Source: Neurospora intermedia
Taxonomy: Eukaryota; Ascomycota; Sordariomycetes; Sordariales; Sordariaceae
Length of the DNA: 64,000 bases
Reading direction: 5' to 3'
NCBI GenBank assembly: GCA_037102815.1
Contig: BTPP01000001.1
Coordinates: 583,001 to 647,000 of the forward strand
Shown: positions 23,573-33,740 of the stretch, one piece after another
How the letters are laid out: every line of letters starts with the position of its first letter
Numbering within the stretch: position 1 is the stretch's first letter
Notes under the pieces: generated by a model
What the model was told of the DNA's origin: nothing
Databases searched by the model: none
Seen by the model: the letters and a program-made list of their open reading frames with translations, nothing else
Program-made: the position numbers and the translations under genes

Positions 23573-24500
23573 ATGCAAGACTGTGCCCAGCAATGCTCTA
23601 GGCGACCTGTCGCTGTCCAACAACTCGCTGCCGTCCCCGTCGCCCGCCAGGTCTCGTCGTCGTCGGCTGTCCAACAAGAACAAGATGCTTCCGGCACCAG
23701 CAGCTCGCAGCAGCCCAGGCCAAGGTGGTCCTACACCCCCGAGCGCATGAAGGGCCCTGGTTTCTCCCTCAACCTCGTCAAGGACCCCAGGCGCAAGCAG
23801 TGGATGGTCAACAGCGACCCGGCAAAGTTGGATGCCTTTTACGACGCCTTCCTCGGCCAGGGCGGCAGCAGGATGCTATCAGAGGAGACCAAGTGGCTGG
23901 CCGTCACCCACAAGAGCTTCGACTACGGAAGGAGAGGTTACAACACACGGCTGGCTTTCCTCGGTACGTTCTGGCAGTGGTCTCAGTCGCAAGAGGAAAT
24001 ATCTGGGGAGAGAGGGAAGGGGATGAACAATACGGACCACGGCTAACAAATTTCTGTCAGGCCGTCAAATAATCGCCCTCGAGACGACCCGCTCCATCCT
24101 CACCAGCCCCGTCCTTAACGAGCCCATTGTCGACAAGTACGGTCGCACGCCCTACAACCACGCCGCCCTAGCCAACATCGACAAGCTCATCTACACGCAA
24201 CCGCTAGACATTATGGACAAGACCAAGATCGCAAGGATGGGCATCGACTTTGGCCTGCTCACTGTCATGCGGTGGAAGCCCAGAATGGTAACACTTTCAT
24301 ATCTTACTACCCAGAGCTTGCTACTTGCTAACACGAAACCTTGTGTGACTCTGTAGCCCGAAGATCTCGAGTCCTCCGGTGTCGTCGTCGTTCTCAACTC
24401 CACCCTCTTCGCCATCATTGGCGCCATCTCGTTAGAAAAGGGTGCCGCTGTCGCTCAGCGCATCGTCAGAGAGAAGATCCTCAAGAGGCTCGGAGCGTGA
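23573..24500 (+). CDS. mrpl15: Mitochondrial large ribosomal subunit protein mL57 (MRPL15-like)
   Basis: Three exons: 23,573-23,963, 24,061-24,287 and 24,357-24,500 (762 nt, 253 residues). Introns of 97 and 69 nt have GTACGT/GTAACA donors, GCTAAC branch sites and TAG/CAG acceptors. The joined protein carries an RNase III-like domain (about residues 80-230: MLSEETKWLAVTHKSFDYG, then RLAFLG joined to RQIIALE, and a C-terminal NSTLFAIIGAISLEKG helix). In fungal mitoribosomes this family is a structural large-subunit protein that has lost the acidic catalytic residues of RNase III. An N-terminal Gln/Ser-rich extension would hold the import signal. The start is uncertain: an ATG at 23,532 in a better context (CACAATGG) opens another frame that begins MAALTPSRSVFASTCKT, a very good mitochondrial presequence, so an unrecognised small intron or sequence error near 23,580-23,650 is possible. 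Confidence 0.88.
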
Positions 24501-25632
24501 GGAGCGAGAAGAAGAGAGCAAAAAGAAAGTGAAAGAAGAGAAGCATCCCTTTATTGTATACACCCCTGTACTATATCGATGGGCATAGAGGCTGGCATAA
24601 TCCCGCATACCCATTTCATACCTGCGGGCCGGAGTCCAGAATGATTATTGTTTGCATGCAAGATGGTTCCATCAAGTTGTTTGAGGGTTGCGACATTGCA
24701 TCTTGGGAATCGGGGGTGCTGAGGTGTGTTGCATGTTATGGACTAACCGTGGAGCTAACAGCAGAGAAGGCAAACGACAAGACATCGGACCACGAAGGAG
24801 CCGGCAGAGAAACTTACATCTCGCTCGCTCGAACTCAACAGCCGGCAAACCACAACGTACCGCATTACCAGGGGTAACTTGCCAACCTTCAAAGAACCCG
24901 TTCGTCAGCAAATTCCCACCCCCTTCTAACAACCATCGACCATCTTCACACTCAGAGCAGCTTGGCCAGTTTCAGGATTTCTGGCGTTCCTCACACATGT
25001 TCTTGCTCATTGGTACTCAACCCCGCGTCGCAGTCTCCTACCTTAAAGGCAACGCATTTCGGTATCTGATGTTGGAAAAGTGCGGTACCGTATACATTGG
25101 CGGCTAGCAACGGACTTTTGAGAGCATTTCCCAACCTTTCTGGGGTGGGCATCGACGATTTGAGTTAGACAGAGGAAAGCACATCACGCGCAAGAGTTGA
25201 AGAAGATCACCATAAGCCAAGGACTCATTTGTCAACCTGGAGATCAACCTACGAGGCATAATGAAGTAATTGGCACGTTATATTTGCTTTATGTCCATTT
25301 TCTTAGAGCCAGTGAATGGTCTTACCCCCTTTTCTTTATTTACCTGCGTCAAGCTCATCTTCAACAGTGGCGCGCGAGGAGCCAGTGAAACCCTAACCCT
25401 CATCATTTGTCAGATGTGCACGAGCCACCCTTGAGAAGTCCACTAACAAGTCCGAAGATCGCTGGAGTTATCTCGGCCTTTTGGAAATTTCACCATCTCA
25501 GAACGGCGAATTCTGAAATCACCAACTTTCCAACCTCTCACCTACCCTGGCAAAGATTCTTTGTCGGAACATTACTGGTCATTCATTTGGACTCAAACAA
25601 CCATTTCACTCATTTCATCACCATTGCCCGCC
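24501..25632. other. Spacer between mL57 and the SET-domain gene
   Basis: About 1.1 kb. Short frames on both strands lack domains and codon bias. The last 200 bases, rich in TTTCAC/CCATTT words, look like the 5' leader of the next gene. Nothing else is supported. Confidence 0.5.
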
Positions 25633-27396
25633 ATGGCCACCACCACGGATACCGTACCCGTCGGTGACTTTGAGCAGCAAACTCAAAAGTTCCTCGAATG
25701 GTTCACAAGCCAACCCGGCGCCACCTTTCACAAGGACATCAAGCTTGTTGATCTGAGAGACAAGAGTGCCGGCCGTGGTATTAGTGAGTTTTTCCTTTTC
25801 GGATCATAATCCAGTCGTGAAATATCGTCAAGTGTCCTTCACCTCTCATACCAATCCACGCCCTCTCAACTCAAAGCTCACGACTTGCACCGCCATACCC
25901 TCACACCCCTCACTTCTCCGGTACCCGACCACCACTAACACCCCCTTCCAGTCGCAACCGCCCCCATCCCCGCCGACACAACCCTCTTCACCATCCCCCG
26001 CGCCTCCATCCTCTGCGCCAGCACCTCCCCCCTCGCCAAAAAGCTCCCGCACCTCTTCAAAGGACCCGCCGAACCCACCGTCGCCGAGGAATCCCCCTCC
26101 CACACCGCCGACGCCGACGACGAGCCGCCTTCCCCCGGTCATGACGACGAGGAAGACGATTCCCAGTCCCAGGACTCCTGGACTCTACTCATCCTGATTC
26201 TCATGCACGAGTACCTCCAAGGTTCTTCCAACTGGTCCCCTTACCTGTCTATTCTCCCTACACAGTTCGACACGCCCATGTTCTGGACCGAGGCGGAACT
26301 GGCCGAGTTGCAAGCTAGTGCGCTCGTAGCCAAAGTAGGTAAAGAAGAAGCAGATAAGATGATTCGCACGAAAATCGTCAAGGTCGTGCAAGACAACGAA
26401 GACGTTTTCTACCCTGCGGATACACCAAAGACGCAAAGGTTGGGGGAGGAGGAACTGTTGAAGCTGGGACATAGGATGGGGTCGGCGATTATGGCTTATG
26501 CTTTTGATTTGGCTAAGGAGGAGGATGACGACGAAGAAGAAGAAGAGGATGGGTGGGTGGAGGATAAAATCGCGGGAATGAATGATTCGATGGGCATGGT
26601 ACCTATGGCGGACATGCTCAATGCCGATGCGGTGTTCAATGCGCATATTAATCATGGAGAGGCGTGTCTGACGGCTACGTCCCTCAGAGAAATTAAGGAA
26701 GGGGAGGAGATTCTTAATTATTATGGGCCGTTGAGCAGTGCGGAGCTGTTGAGACGGTATGGCTATGTCACGCCGAATCATGCAAGGTATGATGTGGTGG
26801 AGGTGGGGTGGGGGTTGGTGGAGGGGGGCTTGAAGAAGATGGTGGAGGAGGGAATAAAGGGGAGGAAGAAGGAGGCGGATTGGACGAAGGTCGAGGAGTT
26901 GGTGGAGGAGCTGAAGGAGGAAGAGGGAGAAGAGTGGGAGGATAGTTTTGTGCTGGAGCGACAGAGTGAGGATCCGGATTCGGAGGGGCAAGTTCACGGT
27001 GAAGCGGAGTTTGTGGGGTTGCCGGAGGAGTTGGGGGAGCAGGTCAAGACGTACTTGAAGGCTGTGAAGAAGGTGGTTGGGACAGGGGATAGGGCGGTGG
27101 CGGAGGCGTTGGGGAATAAGACTGTGAGGAAGGAGATCTTGTTGGGTGGCGTGAGGAAGGCGCTGGAAGAGAGGGAGGGGCAGTATGCTACGAGTTTGGA
27201 GGAGGATGAGAAGGTTCTTGCGGGGATTGAGGGTGGGAGGCCGACGACGAGGAAGGAGATGGCTTTGTGGGTTAGGGCGGGCGAGAAGAGGATCATTAGG
27301 GAGGCCGTGGCGTGGGTTAAGAAGCAGGAGGAGGAGTTGAGCAAGGAGAAGGGTCAGGAGAAGGATGAACCTTCTGCTAAGAGGAGGAAGGCTTAG
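25633..27396 (+). CDS. SET-domain protein-lysine methyltransferase (Rkm4/SETD6-like)
   Basis: Two exons, 25,633-25,783 and 25,952-27,396 (1,596 nt, 531 residues). The 168-nt intron has a GTGAGT donor, a CACTAACA branch site and a TTCCAG acceptor. Joining restores the start of the SET domain: GRGI|IATAPIPADTTLFTIPR at about residues 47-67. The domain is split by an acidic, low-complexity insertion (Asp/Glu-rich around residues 100-125 and 240-255), then resumes with MADMLNAD..FNA (about 269-281) and the EEILNYYG box (about 301-308), followed by RYGYV. This layout is that of the Rubisco-LSMT-like SET group, which in fungi includes ribosomal-protein lysine methyltransferases (Rkm). The all-alpha C-terminal substrate domain follows. 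The substrate cannot be told from sequence. The start is the ATG in CGCCATGGCC, the first of the frame that gives a typical N-terminus. The 3' third is unusually G/A-rich. Confidence 0.9.
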
Positions 27397-27688
27397 AGCA
27401 GGACTTAGTTGGTATTGGAACTACATATACGGGTATGTTGTTCGTCCATCGCATTCCCTTGTCCATCCCGTCGTTTTTGCATCGCGTTCCCTATCAAGTC
27501 CAGATCAGGTTCTTCCACCACAGTCTTAGTCGGCATTCCGAATTTCCCTCGGCGTCCCTTCCTGTCAATAAGTCAGCAAAACCATACCGTACCCTATCAG
27601 TCCACAAGAAGTATCAAATTTACCTCTCATCTCCCATCATTCCTTACCAATGCCAGGCACCACAACTGGACCTCCTTCCTCTCCTTCT
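27397..27688. other. Short convergent spacer
   Basis: About 290 bp between the convergent SET-domain and seven-cysteine (minus) genes. Presumably both 3' UTRs. No further feature is seen. Confidence 0.5.
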
Positions 27689-27943
27689 TCAAGCACCGGA
27701 AGCACTGGTGGTGGCACTGGTAGTGCCGAAAGCACTGCGGGCACTGCGAGTTCTGGGACGGCAAGTGCTGCATTTGCCCGCCAGTCTGATGGGGTCGGTC
27801 ACCTCCGTGACGGGGATGCAAGGCGGCGGGTACTCTTCGTCCTTGGGGTTCATCAAGGTGCGCTTCATCTTGGTCTGGCACTGAGACTCGCACCATTCGG
27901 TGTGGCCGCAGACCACGAAGTGGTATTGCTTTTTGGTGCACAT
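27689..27943 (-). CDS. Small seven-cysteine protein, cluster member 1
   Basis: 84 residues starting MCTKKQ. The start is chosen at the ATG in AACAAAATGTGC, the same context as the other cluster members; the frame stays open upstream but without domain character. Cysteines lie at positions 2, 12, 18, 22, 42, 58 and 61, so the last three have the spacing C-x15-C-x2-C found in all four neighbours. No signal peptide or membrane segment is present, so the protein is probably intracellular. The paired Cys-x2-Cys and nearby His suggest metal binding (inference only). The tail after Cys61 is basic, then Ser/Thr/Gly/Ala-rich and lies over a simple repeat, so the true C-terminus is uncertain. Function unknown. 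Confidence 0.7.
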   Translation of the reverse strand: MCTKKQYHFVVCGHTEWCESQCQTKMKRTLMNPKDEEYPPPCIPVTEVTDPIRLAGKCSTCRPRTRSARSAFGTTSATTSASGA

Positions 27944-28886
27944 TTTGTTGTTTTGTGAGTGCAGAGGTGCTTGCTGCTTGGGGTGTGCTTTAAGTCTGGG
28001 CTTTCTTTGCTTGGTTCTTTTGTTTTTGGTCAAAACAGTGTTTTTGGTAGAGAGCGACAAAGTTGGCGGTTTATGGTGGGTGTTTATACTTTTCTTGTGA
28101 ACCTCTCGGAGGAATAATCGACATGCTTTTGTGCTATTGTCGAAACTTCACAATAGCCTCGTCTCGTTGAGTTCAGATCGAAGGAGCACGCGTATGAAAG
28201 CTATCACGCGGTTCTCATGGTTTTGTTATCTGATGTTCCCAGCCGAGTCAACGGTACAGCCGTTAATGACTACCTCTAGCGAGTGCTATTGAGGAACGAA
28301 CTCTACTTCTATGTCCCTAGGTGGATTGGCTTACCTCTTCTTTTCATCCTTTCCTCAGGACTGTTGGATAAAGGTACCTACCAGTCTCGATGTCATCTCC
28401 TTTGCAGACTGACAAGCCTCTCTCTGTCACTCGAGGTCAGGCGAGTCAAGAGAGCCGCCATGAGACACAGACTGATAGACTGACATACACTTGAGTAATT
28501 CAGAGCTTCCAGATTCATTGGCCGTCGTCTCGCTTCATCTTGGGATCACATAGCCCATTCACAGACCTGGCCTTGCTCGTATCGTTAGCAATACCTTACG
28601 CTCAATGATCCACCAGCACTCGCCATTCACGACCATGAAACAAAAACGGTTTGACGAGGTAAGGACCTCAGTCTTTACTATAAAGGCAACACGACACAAC
28701 AGGATGCACAACAGACGCCTTTAATTATCTTTTCACATCCTATCTTGATCACCAAGCTACAGAAAAAGCTTCCAGTTATTACCTACCTCTAGTAACCTAT
28801 TCACACAACACCACCACCACCACACCACCACACCACCCCCATTCACCACCAGACCACCCCCCACCACCCCCCTCCCCAACAACAAA
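27944..28886. other. Spacer with 5' regions of two seven-cysteine genes
   Basis: The left part is the promoter of the minus-strand member 1. From about 28,507 to 28,660 there is a sequence module (CATTGGCCGTCGTCTC..., then CTCAATGATCCACCA...CCATTCACGACCATGAA) that recurs upstream of the next cluster gene. 28,805-28,870 is a CCACCA low-complexity leader directly before the next start. Confidence 0.6.
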
Positions 28887-29141
28887 ATGTGCAAAGTAAC
28901 CTACAACGAAACTAAATGCTCCCGCTGCAAGACGGCCCTGATCAAATCCGAGGTCGACCGCAGTAAATGCTACGAAGTCTGGAACTCCGAGTTCAGTATG
29001 AACCCCTTAGATTTTGGAGGGTGTAAGGAGGGCCAGACGTCGGTGACGAATACCAAGGAGGAAGGGATGTGTGATGGGTGTAAGAAAAAGATCAATGATG
29101 AGGTTGATGCGTGGAAGGCGGCGGCGATGGGTGCGTTGTGA
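28887..29141 (+). CDS. Small seven-cysteine protein, cluster member 2
   Basis: 84 residues, single exon, starting MCKVTYNETKC. Cysteines at 2, 11, 14, 28, 46, 62 and 65: two CxxC pairs and the C-x15-C-x2-C ending. It is closely related to member 3 (shared NET.C..CK, DR..CYEV, FGGCK.GQT, MC..CK and a WK...MGA ending). The start context AACAAAATGTGC is excellent. It lacks a signal peptide. The many charged residues and two CxxC pairs would suit a small zinc-binding or redox protein, but no known family is recognised. Its compact size (255 nt) is below the repeat length usually needed to trigger RIP. Confidence 0.82.
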   Translation: MCKVTYNETKCSRCKTALIKSEVDRSKCYEVWNSEFSMNPLDFGGCKEGQTSVTNTKEEGMCDGCKKKINDEVDAWKAAAMGAL

Positions 29142-29879
29142 TTGAGATGGGGGGTGAGGAGGAGGTGAGGAGCTGGAGTAAAAGGGATGCTGGATGCTTC
29201 ATATTCGTTCTTGTGGTTGGTAATAGCAATGACCGGAGGGGATGTAGGTTGGTTGTGAGGTGATGTTGGGGTTGGAAGGTGGAATGATTGTGATGATTTT
29301 CGGTTGCGAGTAGGTAATTGATTAGAGGTATATTCTACAAGACAGGGGGCACGTACGTAAGTACAGGCAGGTAAGTAGAAGGTACCTAATTCGAGCTCCC
29401 AAATCCATTAGCCGTCTCCTCTCTCCTATCTTTGAATTATAGAGGTATATTCCACAAGACACATACCTCTACGTAAGTAGGTCAGGTACTTACCTAGGTA
29501 GAATAGAGTAGGCAGGAGATTTAGACGAGAGCTCCCGAATTCATTGGTACTTAGTCACCTCTCTCCGGGCATCTTTGGATTATAGAAGCATAGTAGTCCG
29601 TTTGTAGGACGCAGACCCGGCCTCACCGCGTCGTGTTGTTAGCGATTCCCAACACTCAATGATCCACCAACCCTCACCATTCACAACCATGAAGCAGAAA
29701 AGCAGAAGCAAGAAATTCGCAACCTGTACTTATAAGAAGCAACATGCCCAAACAACACAACGAACAATAAAGACATCAATCACCAAGGCAGGCCACCGGA
29801 AGAACCAGCTTATTACCACTTCTATTTACACTTCCAATTACAGCCCCTATTCCCATTCCCATTCCCAATTGCCAGCAAA
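29142..29879. repeat. Spacer with repeated promoter modules
   Basis: Contains two copies about 117 bp apart of an AGAGGTATATTC(T/C)ACAAGACA ... GAGCTCCC(A/G)AAT(C/T)CATT module (from about 29,321 and 29,438). From 29,655 it repeats CTCAATGATCCACCA...CCATTCACAACCATGAA, matching 28,601-28,645. So the tandem gene pair was duplicated with its 5' region. TAGGTA words are frequent. Confidence 0.75.
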
Positions 29880-30149
29880 ATGTGCACAACAACCTTCAAC
29901 GAAACCTACTGCTCCCACTGCAAGAACCTTGTCCAGTCCGACATTGACCGAAACACCTGCTACGAAGTGCTTAAATCCGAGCACACGGCCAAACCACTGG
30001 CGTTTGGGGGATGTAAGGACGGGCAGACGACGGAGACGACTACGAAAGAGGTGGATATGTGTGGTGATTGTAAGGCTAAAGATAGGGGGGCGAATATCTG
30101 GAAGGGGTCGTCGATGGGGGCGCCGCCGGAGATGCCGCAGTGGGAGTGA
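29880..30149 (+). CDS. Small seven-cysteine protein, cluster member 3
   Basis: 89 residues, single exon, starting MCTTTFNETYC. Cysteines at 2, 11, 14, 27, 45, 61 and 64, the same pattern as member 2 with one residue less in the third gap. It is the tandem paralogue of member 2, starting 993 bp downstream on the same strand, with a related 5' region. The C-terminus is longer and Pro/Met-rich. The overlapping frame at 29,659-30,231 is a shadow. No signal peptide; function unknown. Confidence 0.82.
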   Translation: MCTTTFNETYCSHCKNLVQSDIDRNTCYEVLKSEHTAKPLAFGGCKDGQTTETTTKEVDMCGDCKAKDRGANIWKGSSMGAPPEMPQWE

Positions 30150-30990
30150 TCTAGTTCAGGGGGTTAGGAGGGGAAGGTTGGAAGTGGAGGGGAGGCAGGT
30201 AAGGTGGAATTCGGGAAGGACATGGAAGTAAAAGGGGTGATTCATTGGTTCCGTAGGTGATTGATGGACCGGGTGGGTGTATGGCTGTGTGTTGGTGTTG
30301 GGGTTGGATGTTGGGGATGAGAGCGATGTTTTTTATTTGCAAGTAGATAGGTACCTCCTACTTCTACCTCAATATATGGCATTCTGGAATCGTAATCTTT
30401 GTGAAGGTTTATTGTTGCTATTGCCGTTGCTGTTCTGCTTTTCTCTCCATGTGTTCTTTCTCCTGTCCTTTGCATTCTTTTCGGTGCTTCCTTCCCCTGC
30501 CTTTATCTCCTCACGACCGAAACTTGCTGCGTGTGGTAGGTAGAAGGTACCCCTGTATGCGGATAGATCCCTTGGCTGACAGCTATATCTGTTCCGTTAT
30601 TTTTCTATCCTGAAATCCAAATAGCATCTGCAATATTCGGACATGTTTGCTATCACAGGCTAGGTGAACACATGCAGTGACCGGCACACAACTCTGAGAA
30701 ACCAACAGATTGAAGATACCTAGGTATCTCTACCGAACGACCTATACATTCTACTTGCCAGCAGTCGAATGTCCACCACACCTCTTCGGCACCTCTGAAC
30801 CACTGTCACCAGATCCAGTTACATGTCCGTACTACCTAGAGGTAATCCTGCATACCTAGACCACTGAAGCTTGCGTCCACTGTCCAAGCCTTTTAAGGAC
30901 TTAATCCCCACGGCTACCCGGATCTTGCTTCAGCTACACCAGCTTTCCAGACTCAACTGGTCTGGTCTGGTCCTTCCACATCACCTCTAC
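30150..30990. other. Spacer between cluster members 3 and 4
   Basis: About 840 bp with pyrimidine-rich tracts and TAGGTA/TACCTA words. Small frames on both strands show no domain. It presumably holds the convergent 3' ends. Confidence 0.5.
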
Positions 30991-31377
30991 CTATTTCTCC
31001 CCCTCGGAATCAGACCACTCCGGCTGAGCATCTCTAGCCAAGAATTCAAGCTTGCGAATTCTGTTGGTCTCACCAGACTTGCAGCTGCTGGTTCCATATC
31101 CAACTCGTCTCTTCTCCTCTTTCAGTACGCATTTAGGACAATCCTGTACCTGGGCCAGGTTTCGGACGGTGATTCTGAACTGCGGACAGTCCCTGCCCGT
31201 CGGCCAGTCGGATTCGAGTTCAGGGGCGTCGTATTCCACGTCCTTTGTTCCATTCTTGACCCCCTCCGCAAATCTCCGCTGGATGACCCTCTGTGCTCGT
31301 TCCACGGGCTTGCATGGCGTGATCGACCATCTTTTGCATTTGCAGCCAGGGTAGGTGGTTTGGGTTGCAATGCACAT
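30991..31377 (-). CDS. Small cysteine-rich protein, cluster member 4
   Basis: 128 residues starting MCIATQTTYPGC. The start is chosen at the ATG in CAACAATGTGC, matching the other members; the frame runs further upstream but without character. Cysteines at 2, 12, 14, 22, 64, 80 and 83 again give C-x15-C-x2-C, with an eighth at about 97. The gap between the fourth and fifth cysteines is longer and holds a basic helix-like stretch (VERAQRVIQRRF). The C-terminus is acidic (SDSEGE). No signal peptide. It is the most divergent of the four. Function unknown. Confidence 0.7.
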   Translation of the reverse strand: MCIATQTTYPGCKCKRWSITPCKPVERAQRVIQRRFAEGVKNGTKDVEYDAPELESDWPTGRDCPQFRITVRNLAQVQDCPKCVLKEEKRRVGYGTSSCKSGETNRIRKLEFLARDAQPEWSDSEGEK

Positions 31378-33740
31378 TGTTGTTGTGCTGATTTTTTGTA
31401 ATGATGATGATGGAAGGAAACGGGTGTCAGATGGTGTATGGGGGCTGTGCTTTGGTTTAGGTCTTGTTGCAAGTGTGGTTTCAGGATCAGCGGTTGCGCT
31501 GAAGAACTTGGGTCCAGCCAAATCTAGAGGTAGTGGTAGTGCGAGAGTGCTGTTGTTATATTCGAAGAGTCGGTGGAAGACTCAAGGCTGATGCAGCTGA
31601 TGCCGAGTAAGTTCAATATTATTCGGACTGGACTGACTTTGAGGTTAATATACCTGGAAGGTCTTCTTGCCTCCTCGTTCACTTTCATCCAGTAAACCCA
31701 TAATCTGACAATTCTTTCATGCTGTTAACGCTTTGGGGTGACTCCCTCTTTGTTGACGGAATTCGTGCGTAGGATCTTGATACCGCGATGAGCCCTAACA
31801 GTTGCTGTTGGGAGAAAGCCGTTTGACGAGGAATAGAATGTTGGAGGGTCTCTTTGCCCGCAGAGGTATGATGGAGGGATTTGAACCAACATGGCCCAGC
31901 TGATATAGAGAATAGGACGGGCAGTTGGTTCTTGATATCAACTCAAGTAAGAGGGGGAACAAGATTCGGACCATTGCAGGACCGTAAGAGATCGAACGGG
32001 TGAGGACTGGATAAAAACAACTGGACCTAAAGCGAATCAGTCCAATTGTGTAAGTAGATTAAATATCGGTATCTTCCGTCTGCTGTATGGATGGTAGTGT
32101 TGGCTGGGGATTCACGATACCTATTTCCTCAACTGCAGAACCGGTACAAACCGAGACATGTCATCACTAGAGGTACGTACCTAGGTAGGCGCCGTTCCAT
32201 GAGACCAGACAGGGCAAACTGTCTCTCTCATTTACACGCACAAAACCATCATACCGACTCCAGCTGCGACATGGCGTAAGCGCCTCACCGGGCCGGACAC
32301 TCCTGTTCTACAACCGGCAGTCAATAGACGTTGCTTTTTTATTCAGCATGGCAGGTAGTCCTTCCCACTCGGGAGAAAACATAAGGTAATCTAACTCACC
32401 AACGAACCGCCCACCAACAACAACCGAACTCAAGGGTGCCCGGTGAGCCACAAAATACCTGTTCAAGCCCCGTCTCTTTGTCCCTTACCGACTAGACCTC
32501 CAAGGTCAGTAGGTAGGTATCTACCTCTAGACTACCTCTAGAGTAGGTAGCGATCAAGGAGTGAAACCAAAACATCCATCCAGTCAACGGGCCTTCAGCA
32601 CACAGCTAGCACCAACATAGGAGGGATACCTCACCTACCTAGGTACCTACCGAAGAGATAACAGCATCCACGCGCGCGCGTTACCTACCTACTTTACTAT
32701 CATAAATGTTGGCGACCGCATCTCAAAAGTCCCCCGGATCAATCGCACCCCGAGACTGGGTGCCCGGGTTCAGCCTTCCTCGCTTGATTGCGGCTCTAGC
32801 ACCCATGATACGGAAGAAGACAGCTGGGTTCAGCCACCGACGTCATACCCACCTACACAGTTCCAACCGCAAATCAACCTAAAGTTAGAAGTCATCAGCC
32901 AACGAGCGGAAAAAGAAGAAAACGATATGTGATCGGAGTCGCGGACCGGAATTGATGGCCTAGGTGAGGTGACGGGAGGTGATTGAAGCAAACAAGTGAC
33001 GCCTCACCCGAGGATGGAACCTAAACCATCACACCGACCCGACACTGATATTGACCGTCCGCCCACCGATAGTAGAGGTAGGAACACGACGCACGGAGCG
33101 TTGTCATAGGAGCGTCCCTTTGAACCAACTGAGCGTTGGTCTGGGACGGCTGGTTTTGTCCATCAACATCTTTTCTTCCAAGCCTTTTTGCACGAACCTG
33201 GCTTGTTCCTCTTTCTCCTTCAACAATAATGAAGTTTCACCATGTGCAGGAACCCATCCAGTGATGTGTCCTGCTTATCGCGTCCCAACACCACACATCA
33301 TTTGTAGTAAGGTCTTTCATGGGTATCGCTCAAACACTGGCCTAAAATGTATAGAGGTAGGTAGGTACTTACCGAAGTACCAGTTATGAATGATGAACGA
33401 TGCAGATATTGTCAGCACAAGGCATGAATGAAGTGATAGAGAAGAACACAAATCACATCTACCTAGATATTCCAGTGTCTGACCTCTTTTACCTGTATCC
33501 AACGAAGCAACCCAAAAACACTGCGGTCATGAATCCCCCCATTCCGAAATGCCCTTTTATACGCCCCCCATATATCCATCATCACTTCTCTACCTCTACA
33601 CAGACACACATGATTCAGGGAGTAGGAGATCCCCTTCCCCCATTTCATAGTCCCTACCTAGGTAGGTATTCATCCAACACCCCCAAGCACTCCCCATCGC
33701 CCACCCCTCGCCGTCTTACCCCCCACTACCCTCACCTCAC
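31378..33740. other. Spacer between cluster member 4 and the Zn2Cys6 gene
   Basis: About 2.4 kb without a supported gene. There are many TAGGTA/CCTCTA palindromes (for example 32,510-32,560 and 32,632-32,652) and a GCGCGCGC run near 32,670. A partial tRNA-like box B near 31,876 on the minus strand was examined and not accepted. Confidence 0.5.

Noticed and set aside
30871-31401. 176-codon plus-strand frame over cluster member 4
   Set aside because: The minus strand has the conserved cysteine pattern; the plus frame is its shadow.
31861-31960. tRNA-like motif on the minus strand (GGTTCAAATCC with a TCAGCTGGG just upstream)
   Set aside because: The T stem does not pair, the anticodon arm is missing and no acceptor stem closes. 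A chance match or at best a tRNA scrap.
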